A stretch of DNA of 33,367 nt, from the NCBI GenBank assembly GCA_949292215.1, contig CASEYW010000020.1:1-33367 (forward strand), in the 5' to 3' direction. Made by a program: the position numbers and the translations under genes. This document shows positions 6,535 to 15,403 of the stretch, piece by piece; position 1 is the stretch's first letter; the number at the start of each line of letters is the position of its first letter. Source of the stretch: an uncultured bacterium. Lineage in GTDB: Bacteria > Verrucomicrobiota > Lentisphaeria > Victivallales > UBA1829. A model generated the notes under the pieces. The model had not been told where the DNA came from and searched no databases. It saw only the letters and a program-made list of their open reading frames with translations.

Positions 6535-8388
6535 TCATTCCTTTATGTTGCAGAGAAAGGGGCCTGCGGGAAGATGATTGTTGTCTACAAGATCACACGC
6601 CGGAACACGCCCCCATGCGTACCGAATGCTGACAGGGTGCTGTGTACTTGGTGTCAGCAGAATTCGGTTTCCCCGGATTTCCGCCTTGACAGGGTGAAAC
6701 CTTCCGTCCCGTCCCGCGATCTCAAATCCCATGAGTTTCCCGGGGGTACGGGATCGCAGTCCAGCGGAAGTTTCAAAGTGGAGCGTTACCGTGTTTCCTG
6801 TCCGTTCCGCCCGCTGGAAAACCGGTCCTTTGCAGGGAATTTCCCTGCCGTAGGTTTTTGCCAGTGCCAGATTTGCCAGACGTACGCCGAACGGAAGTTT
6901 CCAGGGGGGATGGATTTCCTTCGGATCACCGATATCAATTGTGACGATCAGGTCCGTATTCGGGACGAGAGTCGGAATGGTTGATTGTACCAGCCGGAAC
7001 TCTTCCCAGTTCACCCCGTGAATGTAGCCGGGCAACTGGACAAAATAGACCGGGAATGTCCCGCACTTCCATTTTTCTCTCCAGTCCTCAACCATACAGC
7101 GGAAGAGAAGCGGATATTCTTTTGCTCGTACGGCATTTGATTCTCCCTGATACCAAATCGCTCCTTTGATCGGATAGGGCTGAAGCGGTGCGATCATGGC
7201 GTTGTAAAGCGCTGTAGGCTGAGTTGTATAGTGATCGTGGTTCGCTTCCTCCGGCGGGAGTGTATAGACCCGTTTGAATTTCCATTCTCCAGAGAGATCA
7301 ATCTTTTTGCGGGGAATCTTGTCATCATAACGCTGGAGGAGCATCTGTTTCCAGCCGGTCATGTTTTTCCCGAAGATTCGGAGCGCGAGCACGGTTTTTC
7401 CCTGTGGCGCGATCCCTTTCGGCAGATTGCGGTAGGTATGGAGCCGCTCCCAGTAGAAGGGGGCGTCGTAGCCGGTGGAGGCAATGGGGACGCCGTGCAG
7501 ATAAACGGTATCAATTCCGAAGATGAGTCCGAGTTCAATTCGGTCGAGATTTCCATTCCAGTCGGCGGGTATGTCCAGATGTTTTCTGAGCCAGAATTCA
7601 CCTTCGGTTTTCATCAGAGGATCGGATGTTCCTGTTCGTGGCAGCGTGATCGTTTCCCAGGAAGAGTCGTCGAATGCTGGATCGGCATAGCCGAGGGCGG
7701 CTCCGCGGTTTCCTTTGTCGCCGCCTTTGAGAGCATTCTGTCTTTCCCGGATGGCGGGCGTGGCTTCATATTTCTCCCGGGAGAACCAGGGTTCGATCGG
7801 AGTTCCGCCATAAGAGGCGTCGATCAGCCCGATAGGGATGCCGAGCGCACGGTAAAGTTCGCGTCCAAAGAAATAACCCACCGCGGAGAAGACTGCCGCA
7901 TGCCAGTTTTCACAGCGTTTCCAGGCGGATTTCGTGTGAAACTGCGGCGTGAAAGCATGTGCGCGCCGAACATAAAAAAGGCGGATTTCCGGATAATTTG
8001 CCGCCAGCCGTTCCTCCCGCTTGCGCGTGCCCGCGTCCAGACAGAAATCCATGTTCGACTGGCCTGAGCAGAGCCAGACATCGCCGACAAGAACATCTTT
8101 GATCCGGATGACATTCTTTCCCGCGACCACCATCTCCCGGCTGACATTCGATGCTTCCAGCGGAGAAAGTGTTATAAGGAAACGTCCATCCGTTCCCGCG
8201 GTTCCGTTTCTGCTCTGACCGGCAAAATGCACCGCGATTTTCTCCCCCGGTTCCGCGATTCCCCAGACAGGAATTTCCACGTTCCGCTGAAGAAGCATTC
8301 CATCGGAAAGAATTTCCGGCAGACGGACATCCGGGAATGCCGTCGCGCACAGAAGCAGAAGAATCGAAAGAAGCGTTGTCCATTTCAT
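6535..8388 (-). CDS. Secreted sialate O-acetylesterase (SGNH-type)
   Basis: A 617-residue protein with a signal peptide (MKWTTLLSILLLLCATAF). It is of the sialate 9-O-acetylesterase family, which removes acetyl groups from sialic acids and other decorated sugars. Visible motifs are GQSNM with the nucleophile Ser111, IDASYGGTPIEPW near 189-201, WYQGESN at 412-418 and IGDPKEIHP with the Asp/His pair at 488/493. Between about 235 and 345 a beta-rich segment (WETITLP..., EFWLRKHLDIPADW) resembles the galactose-binding jelly roll inserted in many family members. The start is the ATG with AAGGAG upstream; an earlier in-frame start would only add basic residues before the signal peptide. It is 16 bases downstream of the GH42-like gene, so the two are co-transcribed and probably act on the same outer glycans. 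Confidence 0.88.
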   Translation of the reverse strand: MKWTTLLSILLLLCATAFPDVRLPEILSDGMLLQRNVEIPVWGIAEPGEKIAVHFAGQSRNGTAGTDGRFLITLSPLEASNVSREMVVAGKNVIRIKDVLVGDVWLCSGQSNMDFCLDAGTRKREERLAANYPEIRLFYVRRAHAFTPQFHTKSAWKRCENWHAAVFSAVGYFFGRELYRALGIPIGLIDASYGGTPIEPWFSREKYEATPAIRERQNALKGGDKGNRGAALGYADPAFDDSSWETITLPRTGTSDPLMKTEGEFWLRKHLDIPADWNGNLDRIELGLIFGIDTVYLHGVPIASTGYDAPFYWERLHTYRNLPKGIAPQGKTVLALRIFGKNMTGWKQMLLQRYDDKIPRKKIDLSGEWKFKRVYTLPPEEANHDHYTTQPTALYNAMIAPLQPYPIKGAIWYQGESNAVRAKEYPLLFRCMVEDWREKWKCGTFPVYFVQLPGYIHGVNWEEFRLVQSTIPTLVPNTDLIVTIDIGDPKEIHPPWKLPFGVRLANLALAKTYGREIPCKGPVFQRAERTGNTVTLHFETSAGLRSRTPGKLMGFEIAGRDGRFHPVKAEIRGNRILLTPSTQHPVSIRYAWGRVPACDLVDNNHLPAGPFLCNIKE

Positions 8389-8404
8389 GGACGTTCTCCT
8401 TGGT

Positions 8405-11400
8405 TCAGAAACCGAACCATCCGGCCGGTTCCAGGCGGACTCCGAGAAAACGGTCCTTTTCCAGAAGCGGAAGGGCAATGCCGGGATTTGCGAGTTCTTC
8501 CGAATCGAACGTCCCGAGTGTTTTTTCTCCGGCGAGAGTCAACGCTGTCGCTTTCCAGCGTTTCCCTTCCGGAAGTGTCACACGCAGGGATGCCTTTTTT
8601 GCCGGGGCGGGATTATAAAGGTAAACCAGATAATTATCTCCGTTTTTCTGTTTCCGGAGAATGGCGTGGAGATCGCTGCTGATGCTCATGCGTTCCGGTT
8701 CGCCCGCCCACTCGGAGAGATCCCGGAGAAGTCCGCGGCAGATCTCTGTGCAGTTGCGAACTGCGTTGTTCCAGAGAATCCATGCGTCATTGTCTTTTTT
8801 CTCATCGAAGAGCCGCATCACTTCCGCTTCCGTGATTGCGCCGGGACGTCCTCCGATCAGAAAAACGTCTCCTTTTCCGCACCTCCATGTGACCGCCGCC
8901 GGTTTTGCCCCGACGGAGCCGATGACGCTGCCGTTTTTCGGCGCCTCCAGTTCGGTCCAGTTGTGTATGGGAATTCCGGCGGTTCTGCGGATCACGGGAT
9001 TGCCCAGCCGGAACACAAGCTGACCAGCTTCGGCGTGGAACGTGTTCAGCTTGTCCAATGCCGTATAGCCGAGTTTTTTCAGAAGAGGATGCTCTTCCTT
9101 TGAGCCGGGAATTCTCCGTCCGGCTTCTCCGCAGATCATGGCGAGTTTTCCGCCGTTCTTGACATAGTCCGCCAAATGGTCGATCATGGCGGGCGGGAGA
9201 ATGTGGGAACCGTCATCAAGAATGAGCTTCATGGAATCGAATCCGTCCAGAGGAGAGCCGTCGGAGTAGATTTCAAATGCCGCTCCAGGTGCGTAGAATG
9301 CGGCGCTGATGCCGTTCATCAGCCACCAGCGGTAGACGGAAATCCCGTTGTAGTTGTATTTCCCTTCCAGAATGTCTGTGACGAAGGAGTGCAGGAGTCC
9401 CACCCGGCGGGAGACAAACTCGCTTTCCCGCGATTCGTTCACCAGCCGTTTCGCATGCGGATTCGCAAATGCAAGATTCAGGAAGATGCTGTCGTCCAGC
9501 GCCGGAAAGACATAGTTGTAGTGCTCCAGACCGAGAACACAGGCCTGAAAGATGTCCCAGTGCGAGCGGGCTGTCAGCTTTTCCCGATCTGTGAATCCGT
9601 GGCGGCCGAGCGTGACCGCGCTGATGTCTTCCACACGCAGAGGGCGTTTGTAGCGCTGCTTTGCCACGAAGCGGCGGATGATTTCCGCTCCGTTGAGCCC
9701 CTGATCCCCGTAAAAGGCGTCCTGATGGACAAGCGCCTGATAATTGGCGTCGGCGAGTCCCACGCCGCCGGAGGCGTTCATTCCGCAGATCATGCGTTTC
9801 CGGTCGTATTTCCGGACGATTCCCATCATTTCCTGCCGGAGAGAGAGCGGGCCGCTGTGCTGGAATTCCAGATAATCCACCCAGACGGGCCGCGTATCCA
9901 GGACGCTGGAGGCTTCCGCATATTTCTTCTCCGCCGCGAGTTTTTCCCACAAAGGACGCGGGGGCGTGATCTCCTTCCAGTCTTGATATCGAGTTCCATA
10001 TTTTCTGTTCAGCGCCCCCAGGGTGCGGTATTTGCCTTTCAGGGAGTTCCTGTAAGCGTCGAGCGCATCCGGATGATAATCGAAAATGCCGTGGGCATCG
10101 TGATCCACCATGCCGTAGGGATGCAGATGCCAGCCGATGACGGCGGGAGAATTGACATAGCGCTTGACTAGAGCTGTCATTGCGCGCCTGGCGTGGAGTC
10201 GGTATTTTTTGGAGAAGGGACTGAAGCAATTCGACCATCCTTTTCCCGGATTTCCGTTCCGATCCCGCTGAATTTCATCCTTGAGGAACTGCTGGCTGGC
10301 GTCGCCGAAATCCCAGACCCAGACACCGAGTGTGACATCCAGTCCGTTCCGTTCCGCCGCCCGGACGATGTCGTCAAAGTAGGCCAGATGATAGACTCCG
10401 GGCATCGGTTCGAAATCATGATAGGCGAGGGCGCAGTAGACTTCGGTTGCTCCGCTCCGTTTCAGGTCGCGGAAAATGCGGTCTCCGGGAATTTTTCCTC
10501 CGCCGGCCATCCCCTGCGTGACATCCGCGCCCCAGATCGTTCCTTTTTCCCGGATCCGGTCCTGCCAGCTTTTCACCGGCAGACCCGGTTTGTCCAGCGG
10601 AGTGACCTTTGCATGTTCGAACATCTGTTTGTCGCGCATGCCGAAGGCGAGACGTTTGATCTCGTAAGGCATTTTCGATTCCGAGTCGCACAGGGCCAGG
10701 GATGCTTGATAGGGGCCCTGTTCCTTGCCGTTGAATTCAAAGGTCAGGTTTTGCTTTTCTCCCGGCACAAGAGTCAGCTTCCGTTTCGCGGAGGGGACTC
10801 CGGTTTCCGTTCCAAAGTAGGAGCGGAAGGTCATGACGGCATCCAGCGTTCTGGTCTGAGTGGATTTATTTTTGATTTCCGCCCGGATTACGGCTTTCCC
10901 GGGGAGATCAAACGTATTGAAAGGCGTATTTGTGGAGAGGGTTAGAGAAAGGTCGGCGAACGTTTTGTTCCGGTCCGGGAGTCTGCCTTCGATCCGCCAG
11001 TTTCCGAGTTTCAGCACCTCGTGATCGTAATCGCGGGTTCTGAGAATCCGGAGTCTGATGGCTCTTGCTTTGAGGGCAGGGGAAAAGACAAGGTCAATCT
11101 TTTTTTCTTCTCCGCGTTCCGTTTTAACCGCAGGAAGGTTTCGATCGCTTTTCTTCCATGCGTTCCCGTCGAAATATTCGAGTTCGGCATCCGCGATACG
11201 GTCGGAATACTGTTCACAGCGGATGGCGGTTATTTCCGGCATTTTTCCGCCTTCAAACCAGACTTCTGCGGTCTCTCCGGGTGTGAACGGGGTGTGTTCC
11301 TGCCAGGAGATTCCACCGGTCGGAAGGAGACCGGGAATTTCCTTACCCTTGTTGATGGATATGTTATGGACGACAATGCGGGCGGAGGAGGTGATGTCTT

Positions 11401-11452
11401 CCGCCTGTAAAACAGCGGAAAGCAGCATCAGAAAAAAAAGGTTTCGTTTCAT
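8405..11452 (-). CDS. Secreted GH42-like glycosidase (beta-galactosidase-like), divergent active site
   Basis: A 1015-residue protein with signal peptide MKRNLFFLMLLSAVLQA. The N-terminal third holds beta-sandwich segments. A TIM barrel follows, with AYHDFEPMPGVYHLAYFDD, GLDVTLGVWVWDFGD, SPFSKKYR, NSPAVIGWHLHPYG and YRTLGALNRKYGTRYQDW, the layout of family 42 beta-galactosidases. Then come a Rossmann/trimerisation-like domain (LILDDGSHILPPAMIDHLADYVKNGGKLAMICG) and a C-terminal beta domain. In typical GH42 the GW...NE segment carries the acid/base Glu; here the place reads GWHLHPYG, so the usual Glu is missing. RVEDISAV later could supply a nucleophile. Family membership is therefore loose, and activity could differ or be lost. 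I start at the ATG before the signal peptide because a perfect TATAAT lies 35 bases upstream. First gene of a two-gene operon. Confidence 0.78.
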   Translation of the reverse strand: MKRNLFFLMLLSAVLQAEDITSSARIVVHNISINKGKEIPGLLPTGGISWQEHTPFTPGETAEVWFEGGKMPEITAIRCEQYSDRIADAELEYFDGNAWKKSDRNLPAVKTERGEEKKIDLVFSPALKARAIRLRILRTRDYDHEVLKLGNWRIEGRLPDRNKTFADLSLTLSTNTPFNTFDLPGKAVIRAEIKNKSTQTRTLDAVMTFRSYFGTETGVPSAKRKLTLVPGEKQNLTFEFNGKEQGPYQASLALCDSESKMPYEIKRLAFGMRDKQMFEHAKVTPLDKPGLPVKSWQDRIREKGTIWGADVTQGMAGGGKIPGDRIFRDLKRSGATEVYCALAYHDFEPMPGVYHLAYFDDIVRAAERNGLDVTLGVWVWDFGDASQQFLKDEIQRDRNGNPGKGWSNCFSPFSKKYRLHARRAMTALVKRYVNSPAVIGWHLHPYGMVDHDAHGIFDYHPDALDAYRNSLKGKYRTLGALNRKYGTRYQDWKEITPPRPLWEKLAAEKKYAEASSVLDTRPVWVDYLEFQHSGPLSLRQEMMGIVRKYDRKRMICGMNASGGVGLADANYQALVHQDAFYGDQGLNGAEIIRRFVAKQRYKRPLRVEDISAVTLGRHGFTDREKLTARSHWDIFQACVLGLEHYNYVFPALDDSIFLNLAFANPHAKRLVNESRESEFVSRRVGLLHSFVTDILEGKYNYNGISVYRWWLMNGISAAFYAPGAAFEIYSDGSPLDGFDSMKLILDDGSHILPPAMIDHLADYVKNGGKLAMICGEAGRRIPGSKEEHPLLKKLGYTALDKLNTFHAEAGQLVFRLGNPVIRRTAGIPIHNWTELEAPKNGSVIGSVGAKPAAVTWRCGKGDVFLIGGRPGAITEAEVMRLFDEKKDNDAWILWNNAVRNCTEICRGLLRDLSEWAGEPERMSISSDLHAILRKQKNGDNYLVYLYNPAPAKKASLRVTLPEGKRWKATALTLAGEKTLGTFDSEELANPGIALPLLEKDRFLGVRLEPAGWFGF

Positions 11453-11486
11453 GGGACCTGTTCCTTTTTTGTGAATTCTGTTTTTC

Positions 11487-11515
11487 ATTATACATGCAGG
11501 TCCGGTTATGAACAA
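11487..11515 (-). promoter_or_regulatory. Promoter of the GH42-like/sialate esterase operon
   Basis: On the minus strand TTGTTC (11510-11515) and a perfect TATAAT (11487-11492) are spaced by 17 bases. The implied start of transcription leaves a leader of about 28 bases to the ATG at 11452. Confidence 0.7.
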
Positions 11516-11592
11516 GAGAGGGCGGAACGAAAAACAACGGATTTTTGTCTTTGCCGTTTTGTTTTGTTCCCGGATTCTTGTCTGGAGGGGTG

Positions 11593-11615
11593 TTCCCCGG
11601 AGAATTACCGGGGAA
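11593..11615 (-). terminator. Possible terminator hairpin at the end of rfbD
   Basis: TTCCCCGG and CCGGGGAA (8 bp, 7-base loop) form a strong hairpin on the minus strand that straddles the rfbD stop codon. No T tract follows, so this may be a factor-dependent terminator or an mRNA 3'-end stabiliser. Confidence 0.4.
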
Positions 11616-12456
11616 ATTCGCTGCGCATGAATTCCGCGAGTGCGTCGTGCCAGTCGGGCATTGGAGGAAGTCCGGCGAGACGCAGCATCCGTTTTTCCAG
11701 ACGCGAATTCGCCGGGCGGGGCGCCGGACGCGGAAACTCCTGTGTGGTGCACGGGACAACCTTCTGCCGTATGCCCGCAAGACGGAAGATTTCCTGAGCG
11801 AAATCGAACCACGAGGCTTCCCCTTCGCATGTCATGTGGAACGTTCCGACCAGTTCCGGGCGCTCCAGAAGATTTCTGAGCTGTCTGGCAACAGCAAGAG
11901 CGGACGTCGGATTGCCGTGCTGGTCAGCAACGACTTTCAGCTCCGGATGTGTTCCATCCGCCAGTTTCATCATCGTATGAACAAAACTCGGGCCGCCGGC
12001 ACCGTAAAGCCATGAGATTCGGCAGATTGCATGATTCGGGCAGTGACGACGGATCATCTCTTCTCCCGCGAATTTGCTCTGTCCGTAAACGGTGGCTCCG
12101 CCGGTGGCTGCATCGAATTCATGATATGGCCGATTCAGAGTGCCATCGAACACATAGTCGGTCGAGATGGCGATCAGCCGGATTCCGTGCCGGTTGCAGG
12201 CTGACGCGACATTGCCGGAACCGAACGCATTGAGTTTGTATGCAGCATCAAGTTCGGATTCGCATTTGTCGACAGCGGTCATCGCCGCGCAGTGAAGAAC
12301 GGTTTCCGCACCGGAATCCGCAAGGAAACGATCAAATCCGGACGCATCGGTAATATCCGCTTCGGGGAGATCGGCAACGATGATTTCATGTTCGCAGAGA
12401 ATTCTCTGAAGGGTCCGTCCGAGCATTCCCTTGCCGCCGGTGATGAGCAGTTTCAT
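11605..12456 (-). CDS. rfbD: dTDP-4-dehydrorhamnose reductase
   Basis: A 283-residue NADPH-dependent reductase of the short-chain dehydrogenase type that makes dTDP-L-rhamnose from dTDP-4-keto-L-rhamnose in the cytoplasm, the last step of the pathway. The N-terminal nucleotide-binding motif GGKGMLG (residues 7-13), STDYVFDG and the YGQSK segment (Tyr-x-x-x-Lys catalytic pair) are visible. ISWLYGAGGPSFV is the usual substrate-site block. The length is normal. The start is the ATG overlapping the rfbC stop (ATGA at 12453-12456); an upstream in-frame codon would add only six residues. Last gene of the operon, so rhamnose supply is expressed as a unit. Confidence 0.95.
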   Translation of the reverse strand: MKLLITGGKGMLGRTLQRILCEHEIIVADLPEADITDASGFDRFLADSGAETVLHCAAMTAVDKCESELDAAYKLNAFGSGNVASACNRHGIRLIAISTDYVFDGTLNRPYHEFDAATGGATVYGQSKFAGEEMIRRHCPNHAICRISWLYGAGGPSFVHTMMKLADGTHPELKVVADQHGNPTSALAVARQLRNLLERPELVGTFHMTCEGEASWFDFAQEIFRLAGIRQKVVPCTTQEFPRPAPRPANSRLEKRMLRLAGLPPMPDWHDALAEFMRSEFPR

Positions 12457-13013
12457 AGTACAGGTTCCTTCCACGGTTCGGTTTCAGAAAGTCGGGGGAG
12501 AGTGGTGTCTTTTGGGGAAAGAATCCAGCGCTCCGGCTTGATACGCCAGTCGATGCCGAGAGCCGGGTCGTTGAATGCGATGCCGCGTTCATGGGATGGC
12601 ATGTAGCGGTTGTCGCATTTGTAGGCGAAGACGACCTCTTCGCTCAGGACGGCGAATCCGTGAGCAAATCCTCTCGGAATGAAAAGCTGACGCTTGTTTT
12701 CTCCGGAAAGCTCAACTGCAACATGTTTTCCATAGGTAGGCGAGCCGTCGCGAATGTCCACGGCAACGTCGAGAACCGCTCCGGAAATGACGCGGACCAG
12801 TTTTGCCTGCGTGTAGGGCGGCGCCTGGTAATGAAGTCCTCGCAGAACTCCGAAGCGCGATTTTGATTCGTTGTCCTGAATAAAGTTGCAGTCGATTCCG
12901 ATCGCCTGATACGCATCCCTGTTCCAGGATTCAAAAAAGTATCCGCGTTCATCACCGAATACTTTGGGCTCCAGAAGGATCACTCCCGGAATTTCGGTTT
13001 GGATTGCATTCAT
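12453..13013 (-). CDS. rfbC: dTDP-4-dehydrorhamnose 3,5-epimerase
   Basis: A 186-residue cupin-fold epimerase that inverts C3 and C5 of dTDP-4-keto-6-deoxyglucose. Recognisable blocks are the opening [21 protein letters not shown], the catalytic-His region GVLRGLHYQ near residue 60, [16 protein letters not shown] and IPRGFAHGF. Length is standard. It overlaps rfbA by ATGA at its start and rfbD by ATGA at its end, so translation is coupled on both sides. Confidence 0.95.
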   Translation of the reverse strand: MNAIQTEIPGVILLEPKVFGDERGYFFESWNRDAYQAIGIDCNFIQDNESKSRFGVLRGLHYQAPPYTQAKLVRVISGAVLDVAVDIRDGSPTYGKHVAVELSGENKRQLFIPRGFAHGFAVLSEEVVFAYKCDNRYMPSHERGIAFNDPALGIDWRIKPERWILSPKDTTLPRLSETEPWKEPVL

Positions 13014-13876
13014 TCTCCGATCATCCTCATCAAATAGTTTCCGTAATCTGTTTTCAAGAGATCGGCACAGGTATTCTTGATCTGGTCTTTGGTCATCCAG
13101 CCGTTTTCGTAGGCGATTTCCTGAAGACAGGCAACTTGAAGTCCCTGCCGGGTTTCAATGGTGCGGATGAAGTTGCCTGCATCCAGCATGGCGTCGCAGG
13201 TGCCTGTGTCGAGCCAGGCGTAACCGCGTCCAAGGCGTTCCACATGGAGATCTCCCCGTTTCAGGTATTCGTTGTTGACGGAGGTGATTTCCAGTTCTCC
13301 GCGAGCTGAGGGGCGGATGGATTTTGCGATCCGGACAACATCGTTGTCGTAGAAATAGAGTCCGGTGACGGCATAATGGGATTTCGGTTTTTCAGGTTTC
13401 TCTTCAATGGAAAGCGCTTTGAAATCGGGGTCGAATTCCACGACTCCGAAGCGTTCGGGGTTGCTGACATAGTATCCGAAAACAGTTGCACCTGTTCTGC
13501 GTGCCGCCGCATTGCGGACTATCGTACCGAGATTAGCTCCATAGAAGATGTTGTCGCCCAGAACCAGAGAGACGGAATCGGCGCCGATGAAGGATTCCCC
13601 GATGAGAAATGCCTGAGCGAGCCCTTCCGGTTTTGGCTGGACTTCGTAGGAGAAGCAGACTCCGAAGCGGGAACCGTCTCCGAGCAGTCTTTGAAAATTG
13701 CGTTGGTCCTCGGGTGTTGTTATGATCAGGATTTCCCGGATTCCTGCCAGCATCAGAACACTGATCGGATAATAGATCATCGGTTTGTCGTAAACCGCCA
13801 GAAGCTGCTTGGAAACCCCGCTTGTTGTGGGATGCAGGCGCGTTCCCGCGCCGCCTGCCAGAACGATTCCTTTCAT
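13010..13876 (-). CDS. rfbA: Glucose-1-phosphate thymidylyltransferase
   Basis: A 288-residue nucleotidyltransferase that activates glucose-1-phosphate with dTTP, the first committed step. It opens [18 protein letters not shown] with the GxGxRL nucleotide-binding signature, followed by [16 protein letters not shown] and [10 protein letters not shown], all typical of the RmlA/RfbA family. The start is the ATG with AGGAGG seven bases upstream; a 44-residue longer in-frame reading would translate the rfbB tail in another frame. It overlaps rfbB by ATGA (13873-13876). Confidence 0.95.
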   Translation of the reverse strand: MKGIVLAGGAGTRLHPTTSGVSKQLLAVYDKPMIYYPISVLMLAGIREILIITTPEDQRNFQRLLGDGSRFGVCFSYEVQPKPEGLAQAFLIGESFIGADSVSLVLGDNIFYGANLGTIVRNAAARRTGATVFGYYVSNPERFGVVEFDPDFKALSIEEKPEKPKSHYAVTGLYFYDNDVVRIAKSIRPSARGELEITSVNNEYLKRGDLHVERLGRGYAWLDTGTCDAMLDAGNFIRTIETRQGLQVACLQEIAYENGWMTKDQIKNTCADLLKTDYGNYLMRMIGE

Positions 13877-14934
13877 CGAGTTCCTCCTTTGCCGAGGCGT
13901 TCCCCGGCGTATTTCTGTTCGCGGATCGGCCTCCACCACCAGTCGTTGTCGAGATACCACTGGATGGTTTTCCGGATGCCGGAATCGAATGTCTCTTCCG
14001 GTTTCCACCCGAGTCCGGAACGGAGTTTCTGCGGATCAATTGCATAACGGCGGTCGTGCCCCGGACGGTCCTGAACGAAAACGATCTGGTCTTCATAGTG
14101 TCCGGACTCTTTCGGTCGGAGTTCATCCAGAATCCGGCAGATGGTCTGGACCACTTCGAGATTGGTCCGTTCGTTGTGGCCTCCGATGTTGTAGGTTTCC
14201 CCCGGAACACCTTTCCGATGGATGAGCCAGAGCGCTTTCGCATGATCTTCGACAAACAGCCAGTCACGGACATTGTCTCCCCTGCCGTAAATCGGGAGCG
14301 GTTTGCCGTCAAGAGCATTGAGTGTTACAAGCGGAATCAGTTTTTCCGGAAAATGATAGGGCCCGTAATTATTGGAACAGTTCGAAAGCAGAACCGGCAG
14401 TCCGAACGTGTGATGCCATGCGCGAACCAGATGATCGCTGGATGCTTTGCTGGCAGAATAGGGGGATTTCGGATCGTATGGCGTTTGTTCGGTAAAATAT
14501 CCGTCTTTGCCGAGACTGCCGTAGACTTCATCCGTCGAAACATGCTGGAAACGGAATTCCGCTTTCCGGCCATCGGGCAGGGCCTTCCAGTAGTCGAGAG
14601 CGCATTGAAGGAGAGTGGCGGTTCCGGTGATGTTGGTGCGAACGAACGCGAGGGGGGCGTCAATAGAGCGGTCCACATGACTCTCCGCTGCAAGATGGAT
14701 GATCGCATCCGGCTGGAATTCCGCAAAAAGTTTCGACACGCCCTCCATGTCGCAGATATCAAGTTTTGTAAAATGATAAAGCGGAGACGACGCAACCTCT
14801 TTCAGACTTTCCAGATTTCCCGCGTAGGTCAGTTTGTCGAGGTTGACCACTTCCGCCAGACGATTGGCAACAAGATAACGGATCAGGGCTGATCCAATGA
14901 AACCGGCTCCGCCCGTAACGATGATTTTTTTCAC
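13873..14934 (-). CDS. rfbB: dTDP-glucose 4,6-dehydratase
   Basis: A 353-residue NAD-dependent dehydratase converting dTDP-glucose to dTDP-4-keto-6-deoxyglucose. It shows [10 protein letters not shown] at the N-terminus, [27 protein letters not shown] and [12 protein letters not shown] with the Tyr-x-x-x-Lys pair, all standard for RfbB/RmlB. I choose the GTG at 14934 because GGGAGGG stands seven bases upstream and the protein then begins VKKIIVTGG as in homologues; an ATG at 14967 has no ribosome site at a usable distance. First gene of rfbBACD, which supplies rhamnose for lipopolysaccharide O-antigen or another surface glycan. A 15-bp inverted repeat lies in its upstream region. Confidence 0.95.
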   Translation of the reverse strand: MKKIIVTGGAGFIGSALIRYLVANRLAEVVNLDKLTYAGNLESLKEVASSPLYHFTKLDICDMEGVSKLFAEFQPDAIIHLAAESHVDRSIDAPLAFVRTNITGTATLLQCALDYWKALPDGRKAEFRFQHVSTDEVYGSLGKDGYFTEQTPYDPKSPYSASKASSDHLVRAWHHTFGLPVLLSNCSNNYGPYHFPEKLIPLVTLNALDGKPLPIYGRGDNVRDWLFVEDHAKALWLIHRKGVPGETYNIGGHNERTNLEVVQTICRILDELRPKESGHYEDQIVFVQDRPGHDRRYAIDPQKLRSGLGWKPEETFDSGIRKTIQWYLDNDWWWRPIREQKYAGERLGKGGTR

Positions 14935-14957
14935 TTGACAGCCCTCCCTGGGGTAAT

Positions 14958-15034
14958 AAAAATTCATTTTCAATAAGAGAAATCAACTCCTTAAATAATG
15001 AAGTATAACAATATACCACTGAAAATGAATTTTT
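14958..15034. repeat. 15-bp perfect inverted repeat upstream of rfbB
   Basis: AAAAATTCATTTTCA at 14958-14972 is the exact complement of TGAAAATGAATTTTT at 15020-15034, with a 47-base spacer. The right arm overlaps the region expected to carry the -35 box, and the left arm lies in the leader. The arrangement suits a pair of operator half-sites or a long mRNA hairpin. Confidence 0.85.
15002..15029 (-). promoter_or_regulatory. Weak candidate promoter for rfbBACD
   Basis: On the minus strand TATACT (15002-15007) lies 16 bases after TTCATT (15024-15029). The -10 is good and the -35 poor. TATATT at 15010-15015 is an alternative -10. Confidence 0.35.
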
Positions 15035-15087
15035 CCTGTAGTGTTTTTATATTTCTGAAGAAAGTGAGTTTGTATCCGCAAAGGGGA

Positions 15088-15399
15088 TCAAGTCAATTTT
15101 TCCTGTGCGATTGCCCGGGTAAGCCCCTGAATCTCCACAATTTTATTTTTTGATGTTGTGCCGGAAACAATGGAGACTGCACTTTTGGCGCATTTGAATT
15201 TCTGTGCGAAAAATGCGCAGAGAGCTGCATTGGCTTTTCCCTCCAGCGGAGGTGCTGTGAGAGAGATTTTCAGGGCATTTCCAAGCATCCCCGCGATTGC
15301 GTCACGGGAAGCTCGCGGCTGCACCCTGCAGGTGATGCGGATGCAGCCGTTATGCTCAGTGACTGCGGAGTCCAGTTCCTGGATGGAGACACCGGACAT
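15088..15399 (-). CDS. DUF167 (YggU-family) protein
   Basis: A 103-residue protein of the small conserved YggU/DUF167 family, whose biochemical role is not established. The family signature is clear: CRVQPRASRDAIAGMLGN followed by KISLTAPPLEGKANAALCAFFAQKF and VSIVSGTTSKNKIVEIQG. The ATG at 15399 comes four bases after the ftsH stop, so the gene is translated with or shortly after ftsH. A longer in-frame reading upstream is only the shadow of ftsH. Length is normal for the family. Confidence 0.88.
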   Translation of the reverse strand: MSGVSIQELDSAVTEHNGCIRITCRVQPRASRDAIAGMLGNALKISLTAPPLEGKANAALCAFFAQKFKCAKSAVSIVSGTTSKNKIVEIQGLTRAIAQEKLT

Positions 15400-15403
15400 T
15401 GGA

